The notes under the pieces: generated by a model
What the model saw: only the letters and a program-made list of their open reading frames with translations
What the model was told of the DNA's origin: nothing
The model's database searches: none
Program-made: the position numbers and the translations under genes
In this document: positions 34,729 to 43,975 of the stretch, piece by piece
Position numbering within the stretch: the first letter of the stretch is position 1
How the letters are laid out: each line of letters starts with the position of its first letter
Assembly (NCBI RefSeq): GCF_014302995.1
Contig: NZ_CP060295.1
Location: 3,649,501-3,713,500, forward strand
Origin: Variovorax sp. PAMC26660
GTDB lineage: Bacteria; Pseudomonadota; Gammaproteobacteria; Burkholderiales; Burkholderiaceae_C
DNA length: 64,000 nucleotides
Direction: 5' to 3'

Positions 34729-35705
34729 GATGATGGTGATGCGGCTCCACAGGAGCGGTAATTCTGGGGCGTGTCCGCGATCCGGGGCACGGGCGCCGCA
34801 GAAGCCTTGCGGCTCGTGGCGGTATGGATCAGCAGCGCACCGACCACCATCGCCATGCCGACGATCTCGTTCACCGTGGGCGGCTTGCCCAGCGCCACGC
34901 CCATCAGCAGCGCCGACACCGGCACGAAGTTCAGGAAGGCCGTGCCCGTGACCGCACCGAGCGTGCGCACGCCGTAGTTGAAAGCCAGCACCGCAATGGC
35001 CGAAGACACCAGCCCCACATACAACAGCGCCTGCCACGACAGGCGCAGGCCTTCCATGCTCGGCACATGCGACCAGCCGAACAAGGCGGCGACGACGGCG
35101 GTGGCCAGCAGCAGCGGCCATGAGGCCAGCACCGTGAGCGCCGTGTACTCGATCACGTCGAGTTCCGGAAAGCGCGCCGCGCCGCGCGTGTACCAGACCC
35201 AGCCCAGCGTGCCGATGAAGGCCACCGCATCGCCGAAGAGCGTGGACTCGGCGGCCGGCCCCGCGCTGAACAGCAGCCCCGACACGATGGCCACGCCCAG
35301 CAGCGCGAGCGCAGTGGTCAGCAGCGTGGCGCGCGCGGGCCGCACACCGTCGAGCGCCCAGCGCAGCAACTGCGTGGTCATCGGCGTGGTCGCCATGATC
35401 ACTGCGCCGTGCGAGGGCACCGAATGCGAGAGCCCGACCAGCAGCATCACGCTGAAGATGCCGAAGCCCGCGTACCCGCGCAGCGCCAGTGCACCCGCGT
35501 TCAGCCGCAGCTTGCGCCAGGGCGCGGCGCCGCGCGGAAGAATGAGCAGCACGAACAGCAGCGCCGACATGCTGTAGCGGATCAGCGTGAACCACACAGG
35601 CTCGACGTGGTGGAGCACGCCCTTGCTGACCAGGAACATGCCGCCCCAACCGGAGGTGGCGAGCAGCAGCGCGGCGATGCCTAGCAGGCGTTGACGAGGG
35701 GACAT
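34725..35705 (-). CDS. EamA/DMT-superfamily transporter
   Basis: 326 residues from ATG 35705. About ten membrane helices in two EamA halves. The first half starts LLGIAALLLATSGWGGMFLV and includes LLFVLLILPRG; the second includes LLYVGLVSSAIAVLAFNYGV and AFLNFVPVSALLMGVALG. Inner-membrane exporter of metabolites such as amino acids or toxic compounds. In an operon with the ene-reductase, it may expel related electrophiles; this is inferred from context. Confidence 0.93.
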   Translation of the reverse strand: MSPRQRLLGIAALLLATSGWGGMFLVSKGVLHHVEPVWFTLIRYSMSALLFVLLILPRGAAPWRKLRLNAGALALRGYAGFGIFSVMLLVGLSHSVPSHGAVIMATTPMTTQLLRWALDGVRPARATLLTTALALLGVAIVSGLLFSAGPAAESTLFGDAVAFIGTLGWVWYTRGAARFPELDVIEYTALTVLASWPLLLATAVVAALFGWSHVPSMEGLRLSWQALLYVGLVSSAIAVLAFNYGVRTLGAVTGTAFLNFVPVSALLMGVALGKPPTVNEIVGMAMVVGALLIHTATSRKASAAPVPRIADTPQNYRSCGAASPSS

Positions 35706-35838
35706 GGGGAACCTTTGGCAATGGATCGATGGCTCCAAGGATCGGGTTTCACCGCGCCGATTGCCATTCGCTTCTTTGGACGGGGGTCTCCAAAAATGCG
35801 AAGGGTCGGATGTGGCCGAAGCGCTCACAATTTGCCCC

Positions 35839-36717
35839 ATGGAGCTTTATCAACTGAAGACTTTCGTTGCCATCGCCAAGGAAGGCAGCCTGACCCGCGC
35901 CGCCGAACGCGTGTTCACCAGCGCGCCGGCGGTCAGCGCGCAACTCAAGGCGCTGGAAGACGAATTGGGCGTGAAGCTGTTCGAGCGCACGCCGAAGGGC
36001 ATGTCACCCACCGAGGCCGGCCTCAGCCTGCTGGAAGAGGCCGAGCGCACGCTGGCTTCTGCGTCGCGCATGCGTTCGGCGGCCGACCAGTTGCGGGGCG
36101 CGGCGCAGGGTGTGGTGCGCTTCGGCACGGTGGTCGATCCGGTGGCGTTGCGGCTGGGCGACGTGCTGGTGAAGCTGGCGGAGCGCCATCCACAGGTCAC
36201 GCTGCAACTGAAGCAGGGGCTGTCGTACGAAACGCTGTCCGCCGTGCAGCGCGGCGAACTCGACTGCGCCTATGTGCTGAGCGACGGCGAGCAGAGCGAG
36301 GGACTGGAGCTGCATCGGCTGGGCGCGGTCGACCTGGTCGTGGCGCTGCCATTGCCGGTCGCGCAGGCGCATCCCGACCTGTCGCTCGATCAGCTCACGA
36401 ACCTGCCGTGGGTGGGCACGCCGCTTTCGTGCATCTTGCGCGTGCATCTTGAAAAGCTGTTCGCGGATGCGGGCCGCGAGTACCGCCAGGGCCGCACGGC
36501 CGATGGTGAAAGCGCGATCCGCAGCATGGTCGCGAGCGGCATGGGCGCGGGGCTGCTGCGGCTCGATCAGGCGGAGCAGGGCGAGCGCAATGGCGAGCTG
36601 GCGATCTGGCAGGGCTGGCGTTCGCACACGTGGCTGTGCTGGGTCGCGCCGGCTGGCGGCAAGCGCGCCGTGGCGGTTGATGCGGTACGTAGCGCGGTGT
36701 TGGAGGCTTGGGCCTGA
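35839..36717 (+). CDS. LysR-family transcriptional regulator
   Basis: 292 residues from ATG 35839. HTH: MELYQLKTFVAIAKEGSLTR then AAERVFTSAPAVSAQLKALE. Effector domain: TPKGMSPTEAGLSLLEEAER, VRFGTVVDPVALRLG and VASGMGAGLLRLDQAEQGE. It is divergent from the DMT/ene-reductase operon, with 133 bp between. It is probably the redox- or substrate-responsive regulator of that operon. Confidence 0.93.
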   Translation: MELYQLKTFVAIAKEGSLTRAAERVFTSAPAVSAQLKALEDELGVKLFERTPKGMSPTEAGLSLLEEAERTLASASRMRSAADQLRGAAQGVVRFGTVVDPVALRLGDVLVKLAERHPQVTLQLKQGLSYETLSAVQRGELDCAYVLSDGEQSEGLELHRLGAVDLVVALPLPVAQAHPDLSLDQLTNLPWVGTPLSCILRVHLEKLFADAGREYRQGRTADGESAIRSMVASGMGAGLLRLDQAEQGERNGELAIWQGWRSHTWLCWVAPAGGKRAVAVDAVRSAVLEAWA

Positions 36718-36751
36718 GATGAAGGACTGTGTTTGATTTTTGGGCGTCGCT

Positions 36752-36994
36752 GTTCAGGGCGTCGCTCACGCCGACACGGTGCTCTTTTTCGCGAATGTCC
36801 CCTGCTTCGCTCCTCCTTTATTTCGCGAAAAAGAGCCCCGTATCGACGTGAGCGTTGGACAGAGCGGTCGTTGATCGGCTGCACACCAGCAGCGTGTCCT
36901 GTGCGAATGGCACCGGGTGCTCCCCGCAGCGAAATAAAGGAGGAGCGAAGCGGGGGACATTCGCGGAGGGGAGCACCCGGTGTCATTCGCACGT
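36752..36994. repeat. Dispersed nested inverted-repeat element, copy 1
   Basis: A ~243-bp non-coding element. It has three inverted-repeat sets. A/A': 15 bp perfect, 36781-36795 with 36822-36836. C/C': 25 bp with one mismatch, 36901-36925 with 36968-36992. B/B': 36 bp with one mismatch, 36791-36826 with 36929-36964. B lies in the A hairpin and B' fills the loop of the C hairpin, so the loops are mutually complementary. It lies between the LysR stop and the NiCoT start, 103 bp before the ATG. A near-identical copy in the same orientation is at 56991-57231. Several short frames here are artefacts of the repeat. Confidence 0.85.
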
Positions 36995-37096
36995 ACCCCG
37001 AACACGCCGCTCTCGAACAAAAAATCCGACCCGAACAGACGCAGCACCAAACGTCGCCGCAGAGTACGATGCCCGCCGCCACAACGTACCGCCCTC

Positions 37097-37921
37097 ATGA
37101 CCGCTGAAATCGCTCCCCTGCCTGGCCTCTTGTTGATGTTCGTGCTCGGGTTGCGTCATGGCCTGGACCCCGACCACATCGCCTGCATCGACGGCCTGAC
37201 CTGGCGGGCGCTGTCGCACAAACACCGCCATGCCGGCTGGGTCGGCACACTGTTCGCCGTCGGCCACGGCCTGCTCGTCACTGCCATCGCGGTGGTGGTG
37301 AGCCGGCTCACGCTGCACATCGATCCACCGGCCGTCGTCATCCAGGTTTTCGAGTGGATTCCGACGGCGCTGCTCCTGCTGGTCGGCACCCTGAACCTGC
37401 GGCTGCTGCTGGGCCGCAATGAAGCCTATGCACCGATGGGCTGGAAGATGAGCCTGATTCCCAAGCGCCTGCAGGCACAGTCCAGCGCGTGGGCCATCAT
37501 CGTCATCGGCGTGCTGTTTGCCACCGTGTTCGACACCGCCACGCAGGCCGCTGCCTGGGGCTATGTGGCCAGCAACCGCGACGGCGGTGCCTGGGCCGCA
37601 CTCACCGCCGGCCTGACCTTCACCGCCGGCATGGTCATCACCGACACGCTCGACGGCCGGCTGGTCTGCCGCATCAGCCGCAGCGCCGAAGGCCCTGAAG
37701 CCGGGCGCAAGGCGCGGCGCATCCTGGGCTGGCTGATCGTCTTCATCTCCTACGCGGTCGCCGCGTACAACCTGGCCAAGGCCTGGTTCCCGCAGGTCGA
37801 ACTCAGCGACCTTGCGTTCTCGTGGACCGGCTTCGCGCTGGTCGCCGTGATGCTTGCCCTGTGGAGCTGGATCGCTCGCGCGCGCTCCCGCTCGGCCGCC
37901 GCCAACGCCGCCCCGAAATAG
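37097..37921 (+). CDS. NiCoT-family nickel/cobalt transporter
   Basis: 274 residues from ATG 37097. The first helix carries the NiCoT metal signature RHGLDPDHIACIDGLTWRAL (His21-x4-Asp-His27). Further helices include GWVGTLFAVGHGLLVTAIAV and a second metal-site segment VLFATVFDTATQAAAWGYVA, then TAGMVITDTLDG. Shorter than typical NixA/HoxN (about 330-350), mainly in loops. It imports Ni2+ or Co2+ across the inner membrane. Selectivity is not evident: no urease, hydrogenase or B12 gene is adjacent. Confidence 0.9.
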   Translation: MTAEIAPLPGLLLMFVLGLRHGLDPDHIACIDGLTWRALSHKHRHAGWVGTLFAVGHGLLVTAIAVVVSRLTLHIDPPAVVIQVFEWIPTALLLLVGTLNLRLLLGRNEAYAPMGWKMSLIPKRLQAQSSAWAIIVIGVLFATVFDTATQAAAWGYVASNRDGGAWAALTAGLTFTAGMVITDTLDGRLVCRISRSAEGPEAGRKARRILGWLIVFISYAVAAYNLAKAWFPQVELSDLAFSWTGFALVAVMLALWSWIARARSRSAAANAAPK

Positions 37922-38086
37922 CGAAAAGCGCCGGGCAATTGCGGCTGTTGGCATCCGCCCGCGCCGTTCTTAAACGCTTCTTCTTAATGGGCTGGCCGAA
38001 CGGCTTATTGCCCCCGCCGCGAGCCACCGATACCTTTGAATCGCGCCTCATCCGAGGCGCGATTCGCATGGAAAACGGACAACCAC
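37922..38086. other. Intergenic, small inverted repeat
   Basis: 165 bp upstream of the OmpA-like gene. GAATCGCGCCTC...GAGGCGCGATTC around 38039-38064 is a 12-bp-arm inverted repeat with a short loop. It could be a terminator-like hairpin or leader structure; no T-run follows. Confidence 0.5.
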
Positions 38087-39127
38087 ATGGCTCATTCAAT
38101 CTCCGCGTTCCGGTCGTTCCACGGCCGGGGCTGGCAACAACTTCTGGCATGCGCGGCACTGCTCGCGGCGGCCACCTTCTCGTCGGCGGCCGAGCCCGCC
38201 AAAGACCACCCGCTGGTCGGGCGCTATGAGGGCTCGACCATGGACGCCTTCCAGGTCAAGAACTACGACGAGGTCGGACTGCTGCGCGAGCCGATCCAGC
38301 CCTGGGGCGACCCGAAGCCCAAGCCCAACCTGCTGCGGGTGGCGGGCAAGGTCTCGCTCTATTACTACCACCTGCCCGAGGGCCGCTCGCTGCTCGAAGT
38401 GCAGCGCAACTACGAGGCGGGCCTGAAGGCCAAGGGCTTCCAGATCATGTTCTCGTGCGGCACCAAGGACGCAAGCTGCTACAGGAAGGACCCGGAAAGG
38501 AGCGAGCCGAACACCGACGTCTCGGAACTGGCCACCGTCATCGACACGCCCGAATGGCCGCTGATCGGCTACGGGCGCACCTACGTGAGCACCTATTTCG
38601 AAAGCGATGGCCGCTACCTGCTGGCCCAGAACGACACGCCCGGCGGCAAGGTCTACGCCAGCATCGCGTTCGCCGAAGGCAGCTTTCGCGGCAGCTTCGC
38701 GCTGGTGCGCATCGTCGAGACCAAGGCGATGGAGACCGACAAGATCGTCTTCGTCGATGCCCCGGCCATGCAGAAGAGCCTGCAGGAAACCGGCCGCATC
38801 AGCCTCTACGGCATTCACTTCGACCTCGACAAGGACAGCATCAAGCCCGACTCGCAGCCCACGCTCGACGAGATCGCCAAGCTGATGCGCAGCAACCCGC
38901 AATTGCGCGTGCAGGTGGTGGGCCACACCGACGCGCAGGGCGAGGAGCCGCACAACGCCGACCTGTCGCGCCGCCGCAGCGTGTCGGTCATTGCGGCGCT
39001 GGCCAAGTCGGGGCTCGATGCGCGCCGCTTCACATCCCGTGGGGCGGGCTCGAAGGAGCCGGTCGCGCCCAACACCAGCGAGGACGGCCGCGCGAAGAAT
39101 CGCCGGGTGGAATTGCTGCGCCTCTAA
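38087..39127 (+). CDS. DUF4892-like/OmpA-family outer-membrane protein
   Basis: 346 residues from ATG 38087. Signal peptide (LLACAALLAAATFSSAAEPA). The first part (about 30-215), with DHPLVGRYEGSTMDAFQVKN and YYYHLPEGRSLLEVQRNYEA, resembles DUF4892. The C-terminal OmpA peptidoglycan-binding domain (about 240-345) has GIHFDLDKDSIKPDSQPTLD, VVGHTDAQGEEPHNADLSRR and DGRAKNRRVELLRL. It would anchor the outer membrane to peptidoglycan. It precedes the CapA/Mur fusion gene by 66 bp and may be its envelope partner. Confidence 0.9.
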   Translation: MAHSISAFRSFHGRGWQQLLACAALLAAATFSSAAEPAKDHPLVGRYEGSTMDAFQVKNYDEVGLLREPIQPWGDPKPKPNLLRVAGKVSLYYYHLPEGRSLLEVQRNYEAGLKAKGFQIMFSCGTKDASCYRKDPERSEPNTDVSELATVIDTPEWPLIGYGRTYVSTYFESDGRYLLAQNDTPGGKVYASIAFAEGSFRGSFALVRIVETKAMETDKIVFVDAPAMQKSLQETGRISLYGIHFDLDKDSIKPDSQPTLDEIAKLMRSNPQLRVQVVGHTDAQGEEPHNADLSRRRSVSVIAALAKSGLDARRFTSRGAGSKEPVAPNTSEDGRAKNRRVELLRL

Positions 39128-39193
39128 GGCGCACGCACTCATGGATTGCCGGGGTGACAGGCCACGCGGCGGCCTGTCATCATTCGCGGCTGC

Positions 39194-42100
39194 ATGAACC
39201 AAGATCCGCACACCCTCACCGATCTGTTGAACCGCGCCAGGCAAGCACTGGCGGACCCGCAAGGCGTTCTTGCCGCTGCGCCGCCGGCCACCGGCGAGGC
39301 CGGATGCGTGGTGTTCTTCGCCATCGGCGAAGGCGGCAGCCGGGCCCGTGTGGCTTCGGGCCGGGGGGCGGACATCGAGGCGGCATGGCGCCAGGCGGCC
39401 AGCGCGGTGACGGCCCTTGCAAAGCGCACCGAACATCCGACGCAGCGCCTGCGCGCGGAAGTGGTCGACCAGGTCTGGGCCTTGAGCTGGGGCGCGCTCA
39501 AGGCGCAGATGGCGCAGACCAAGCGCAACTATTTCAACCTGGGCATCGCCTTCGACGCGCAGTTCGATGTCGCGCTGCTCGCGCAAGAGATGCACGGCAG
39601 CGCGATCCTCTACAACGGCGATGTGGAGCATTCCGAGCCCAACACCGGCAACCTGCACCTGCACACCAAGCGCCGCTTCGGCCGCGAGATCGATTTTCCG
39701 GCGGACGACGCCGCGCCCGTCTGGTGCTTCACCACCCGCGCCGTGTACGTGGACGCCAAGGGCGCTTGGCCGATCACCGCGCAAGGGCAGTCGGCCGGCC
39801 TGCGCACGCTGCCCGACTGGAACACCACGCAGATCCGCGCGCTGATCGACGACGCCAGCGTCTACCTTGCCGGGCAGGTCAAGCCCACGGGCGAATTCGA
39901 CTACGGCTGGTTTCCCTGCTTCGACCGCGCCATTCCCACCTACAACACGCTGCGGCATGCCAGCTCCACCTACGCGATGCTGGAAGCCTGGGAGATGACG
40001 CGCAATGCGACGCAGAAGGCGGCCATCGACCGCTCGCTGGCCTTCCTGGCGAGCAACCTGATACGGCCGGCCAACCTGCCGGACGGCACGCGCGCGGCCT
40101 ACCTGCTGGACATCGGCAGCGAGATCAAGCTGGGCGGCAACGCCGTCTGCCTGCTCGCCTTCGTCAAGTACACCGAGCTGACCGGCGACGCACACTACCA
40201 GCCGCTGATGGAGCAACTGGCACTGGGCATCCGCCACATGCAGGACCCGCAGACCGGCAGCTTTGTGCACGTGCTCAATGCACCGGCGCTCGACGTCAAG
40301 GACAAGTTCCGCGTCATCTACTACGACGGCGAGGCCGCCTTCGGCCTGATGCGTTTGTACGGCCTCACGCGCGACGCGCGCTGGCTCGCGGTGGTCGAGA
40401 AGGCCTTCGAGCATTTCATTGCCGCCGAGCACTGGCGCGCGCACGACCACTGGCTGAGCTATTGCGTCAACGAACTCACACGCTATCGGCCCGAGACGCG
40501 CTACTACCAGTTCGGCCTGCAGAACGTGTCCGGCTACCTGGACTTCGTGCTGGAGCGCATCACCACCTTTCCGACGCTGCTCGAATTGATGATGGCTGCG
40601 CGCGACATGGTGCTGCGCATGGAGGCCGACCCGGCGCTGCGTCCGCTGCTGGCCGAACTCGACCGCGACAAGTTCGACCGCGCGCTGGAGTACCGCGCGC
40701 GCTACCTCGCCAACGGCCACTTCTGGCCCGAGCTGGCGATGTTCTTCCGCAACCCCGATCGCATCGCCGGTTCGTTCTTCATCAAGCACCACAGCTTTCG
40801 CGTGCGCATCGACGACGTGGAGCACTACCTCTCGGGCTACGTCGCCTACCACCGGATTCTGAAAGCGCGTGAAGCGCGGCTGTCCGAGCTGGCGAGCCTG
40901 CCGGCGGCATCGCAGGCGAAGGCGGCGACGACAGCGTCGTCGGGCGTGGTCGCATGGGGCGGCGACGTGAACCTCGGGCGCCGCCAGCACTACCGCACGC
41001 GCGAACTGGGCGGGGCGCACAAGATGCTCGGCGACATCGCTGCGCTGCGCGAAGCCGACCTGCGCATCGTCAACCTCGAATGCGTGGTCGCCACCACCGG
41101 CGAGCAGGGCGTGGAGAAGGGCGAGGCCGGCCCGTACTACTACCGGGCCCGGCCTGAAATGCTGGCGGTGCTGACCGAGGCGGGCATCGACATGGTCGCC
41201 ACCGCCAACAACCACAGCGGCGACTACGGCCCCGAGGCGCTGCTGGAACAGCAAGGTTTGTTGAACGCCGCAGGCATTGCCCATGCGGGCACGGGCAGCA
41301 CGCTCGAGGCCGCGCTGCGACCGGCCTTCCGTCGCGCGGGCGGTGTGCGCGTGGCGCTGTTCTCGCTCGATGCGACGCAGCCACGCTTCGCGGCCGGCGA
41401 GGAGCAGCCCGGCGCCGCCTGGCTGTCCCTCGACGACCCCGCCGCATGGACTGCCACGCTCGCGCCGCGCATCGAGGCCGCACGCCGCGAGGCCGACGTG
41501 GTGCTGGTGGCGGTGCACTGGGGCGACAACCTCGAAGCCGAGCCTTCCGCCGCAGAGATCGCGGTCGGCCATGCCATCGTTGATGCAGGTGCCGATGCGG
41601 TGCTCGGCACTTCGGCGCATGTGCTGCAGGGCATCGAGATTCATCGCGGCCGGCCGATCCTGCATGACGCGGGCGACCTGTTGTTCGACTCCATCCGCAA
41701 CGACTTTGCCCCCTCCGGCGTGTTCTCGCTGACGCTGGGTTTGCACGGCGTCGAGGAGGTGATGTTCACGCCGGTCGGCGTCGGGTTCGGCTTCTCGAAG
41801 CAGCTCGGCGGCGAGCAGGCGCAGGCCGCGAGCGAGCGTTTCGCCGAACAATGCCGCGCCCTCGGCACCGAGATGACACCCGCGCCCGGCGGCCGTTGCG
41901 CCGTACGCCTGTCGCCGCCCGCGCGTCCGGTCTTCAAGGCGGAACCGGTGGCGACGCCTGCGGCGCGCCTGCCCGCCATCGTCGGCCCGGTGCGTGCGCC
42001 GCGCCCCGAGTGGCTGGTCGACGCTGTGCCGATCGATGCGCAGATGCCACCGCTGCAGATCGGCCCGCTGCGACTGCTGGGCATGCGTTGCGCGCCCCGG

Positions 42101-43975
42101 CAGATCGTCGGGCGCCGCATGCTGTGGGTCGAATCCTTCTGGAGCGTCGATGCACCCGTGGCGGCCGATCTGCGCGTGCAGTTCCGTGCCGTGCCGATGC
42201 GCAGCACCACCATGCCGCCCTGGGGCGAAGGCATGGACCACGACCCCTGCGACTGGATGTGGCCCACCAGCCGGTGGGAGCCTGGCCGCATCTACCGGGA
42301 CCGCTACGGCCTGCGCGCGCCGCGCCCCGGCCTGCTCGAAAGCGACGTGCTGCGGCTCGAAGTGCGCGTGCGCGGCGACCTGCCCGGCCTGCCGCCTGCG
42401 CGCTTGCTGCCCGTGTGGTGCGGCCTGCGCGTGCCGGACTTTCCCACGCCGTTGCCCGACCGACCGGCGCCCGTGCTCGCCGCCCTGCGCCCCGGTGCGA
42501 GCCCGAGCCCGGCGCCGCTCTGGACAGCCGCACAACTGCAGGAGGTGACGGGCGGCCGCTGGCTGGTCGAACCGCCGCCGGGCTGGTTCGTCAACTCGGT
42601 GGTGCGTGGATCGAGTCACCTGACGATGCTGCCGGCCCCCGCGCTCTTTGTCGCCTCGGACTTCCGCACGCTGGCCGTGCACGAGAGCTACAGCAAGCCG
42701 CGCACGGACAACTGGGACACGCACCTCGAACTGCCCAGGCTGCAGCGCGCGTTGGCCGGTGCCATGGTTGCGCATCCGGTGGAGGGGCTCGACCCCGCCT
42801 TTCCGCTGCTGCAGGTGGACGACCCGATCCGCGCCATGCTCGCGCTCGGCGCCGCCGCGCGCGAGCGCTACCAAGGCTTCGTGGTGGGCGTGACCGGCAC
42901 GGTCGGCAAGTCATCCACCATCGCCATGCTGCGCGACCTGCTGCCGCAAGAGGCGCGCGTGCGCACCACCGTCGACAACTACAACTCGCGCGTCGGCGTG
43001 CCGGCCATGCTGGCCAACCTCGCGGCCGATGCGGATGTGTGCATTCTCGAGATGGCGCAAAGCAGCCTCTGGATGGAGCGCGGCCCCATCTCGCTGGTGG
43101 CGCGGCCGCACGTGGCCATCGTCACCGAGATCGGCCTGTCGCAGACCCGCCAGGCCTCGACGCTTGAACTCACGGCCGAGTTCAAGTCGCGCATCTTCCT
43201 GGGCCTGGAGCCCGGCGGCGTGGCCATCGTGGCCGACCACATTCCCTGTCTTGCGCAGGTGGTGAAAGCGGCCGCGCGCACGGCGGGCGCGATCTGGGTG
43301 GTGGGCACCGGGCCCGACGCCGACGTGCGCGTGGTCGATACCCGCCCCGAGCCCGGTGGCGGCTGCCGGGTTCGCCTTGCAGTGGCCGGGCGCACGCTGG
43401 AATACGTGTTCCCCATCGAGAGCGCGGGCCTTGTGCGCAATTCAGCGCTGGCCTTCGCCGCGTTGCTGGCCATGGGCTTCGATGCCGAGGCCGCCTGCAC
43501 GCGCATGCCGCATGTGCGGCTTCCCGCTTCGGTGATGCAGGTGCGCGCGCTGCGCACGCAGGCCGGCGTGCAGGCCACGCTGATCGACGACAGCTGGAAC
43601 GCCGAGGTCATGTCGATGCGCAACGCCATGGAATTCGTGCGCACCTACCAGCGCGCGGAGAGCGGGCCGGTCACGCGCAAGATCGGCGTGCTGGGGCGCA
43701 TCATCAATCTCGACCAGGATGCGGAAGCGATGCACCGCAGCCTGGCCGCGCCGCTGATGGCGTCAGGCATCCAGCATGTGGTGACGCACGGCCACGAGAT
43801 GCGCTGGCTGCGCGAAGAGGTGCCGGCCGAACTGCTCGGGCCGCACTTCGACGATGCGGCACAGGTGGCGGGTTACCTCGGTGACTTCCTGCGCGACGGC
43901 GACCTGGTGCTGGTGAAGGGCGACCGCCAGTTGTCCGACTTCGGCGATATCCCGCGCCTGCTGGAAAAGCTGTGA
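39194..43975 (+). CDS. CapA-type + Mur-ligase fusion protein (putative poly-amide synthesis)
   Basis: 1593 residues, no signal peptide. An N-terminal part (about 1-120) of unclear fold is followed by an all-helical, toroid-like region (about 190-565: FDYGWFPCFDRAIPTYNTLR, NAVCLLAFVKYTELTGDAHY, VIYYDGEAAFGLMRLYGL). A CapA metallophosphatase-like domain (about 584-870) has VVAWGGDVNLGRR, VNLECVV, ATANNHSGDYG and VAVHWGDN. A linker (about 930-1200) precedes a MurF-like ATP-dependent ligase domain (1225-1590) with P-loop GVTGTVGKSS at 1232-1241 and LIDDSWNAEVMSMRNAMEF. CapA and Mur-like CapB make poly-gamma-glutamate in Bacillus as separate proteins. Here both activities are in one chain with an extra helical barrel. 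The product is unknown. It overlaps the next gene (GTGA). Confidence 0.8.
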   Translation: MNQDPHTLTDLLNRARQALADPQGVLAAAPPATGEAGCVVFFAIGEGGSRARVASGRGADIEAAWRQAASAVTALAKRTEHPTQRLRAEVVDQVWALSWGALKAQMAQTKRNYFNLGIAFDAQFDVALLAQEMHGSAILYNGDVEHSEPNTGNLHLHTKRRFGREIDFPADDAAPVWCFTTRAVYVDAKGAWPITAQGQSAGLRTLPDWNTTQIRALIDDASVYLAGQVKPTGEFDYGWFPCFDRAIPTYNTLRHASSTYAMLEAWEMTRNATQKAAIDRSLAFLASNLIRPANLPDGTRAAYLLDIGSEIKLGGNAVCLLAFVKYTELTGDAHYQPLMEQLALGIRHMQDPQTGSFVHVLNAPALDVKDKFRVIYYDGEAAFGLMRLYGLTRDARWLAVVEKAFEHFIAAEHWRAHDHWLSYCVNELTRYRPETRYYQFGLQNVSGYLDFVLERITTFPTLLELMMAARDMVLRMEADPALRPLLAELDRDKFDRALEYRARYLANGHFWPELAMFFRNPDRIAGSFFIKHHSFRVRIDDVEHYLSGYVAYHRILKAREARLSELASLPAASQAKAATTASSGVVAWGGDVNLGRRQHYRTRELGGAHKMLGDIAALREADLRIVNLECVVATTGEQGVEKGEAGPYYYRARPEMLAVLTEAGIDMVATANNHSGDYGPEALLEQQGLLNAAGIAHAGTGSTLEAALRPAFRRAGGVRVALFSLDATQPRFAAGEEQPGAAWLSLDDPAAWTATLAPRIEAARREADVVLVAVHWGDNLEAEPSAAEIAVGHAIVDAGADAVLGTSAHVLQGIEIHRGRPILHDAGDLLFDSIRNDFAPSGVFSLTLGLHGVEEVMFTPVGVGFGFSKQLGGEQAQAASERFAEQCRALGTEMTPAPGGRCAVRLSPPARPVFKAEPVATPAARLPAIVGPVRAPRPEWLVDAVPIDAQMPPLQIGPLRLLGMRCAPRQIVGRRMLWVESFWSVDAPVAADLRVQFRAVPMRSTTMPPWGEGMDHDPCDWMWPTSRWEPGRIYRDRYGLRAPRPGLLESDVLRLEVRVRGDLPGLPPARLLPVWCGLRVPDFPTPLPDRPAPVLAALRPGASPSPAPLWTAAQLQEVTGGRWLVEPPPGWFVNSVVRGSSHLTMLPAPALFVASDFRTLAVHESYSKPRTDNWDTHLELPRLQRALAGAMVAHPVEGLDPAFPLLQVDDPIRAMLALGAAARERYQGFVVGVTGTVGKSSTIAMLRDLLPQEARVRTTVDNYNSRVGVPAMLANLAADADVCILEMAQSSLWMERGPISLVARPHVAIVTEIGLSQTRQASTLELTAEFKSRIFLGLEPGGVAIVADHIPCLAQVVKAAARTAGAIWVVGTGPDADVRVVDTRPEPGGGCRVRLAVAGRTLEYVFPIESAGLVRNSALAFAALLAMGFDAEAACTRMPHVRLPASVMQVRALRTQAGVQATLIDDSWNAEVMSMRNAMEFVRTYQRAESGPVTRKIGVLGRIINLDQDAEAMHRSLAAPLMASGIQHVVTHGHEMRWLREEVPAELLGPHFDDAAQVAGYLGDFLRDGDLVLVKGDRQLSDFGDIPRLLEKL

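Noticed and set aside
36752..36994. Insertion sequence or MITE
   Set aside because: No terminal inverted repeats at the element borders and no target duplication could be seen around either copy. Called only a dispersed repeat.
36995..37096. Cobalamin or nickel riboswitch before the NiCoT gene
   Set aside because: About 100 bp only, and no B12-box-like or other known riboswitch pattern could be found.
36766..37098. Several small open frames inside the nested repeat element
   Set aside because: They read the same inverted repeats in different directions, recur as near copies at 57000-57360 and have no start context or domain.
38096..42874. Very long minus-strand open frame (about 1590 codons)
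   Set aside because: Antisense to the OmpA-like and CapA/Mur genes, whose plus-strand products show clear domains. Long antisense frames are normal in GC-rich DNA.
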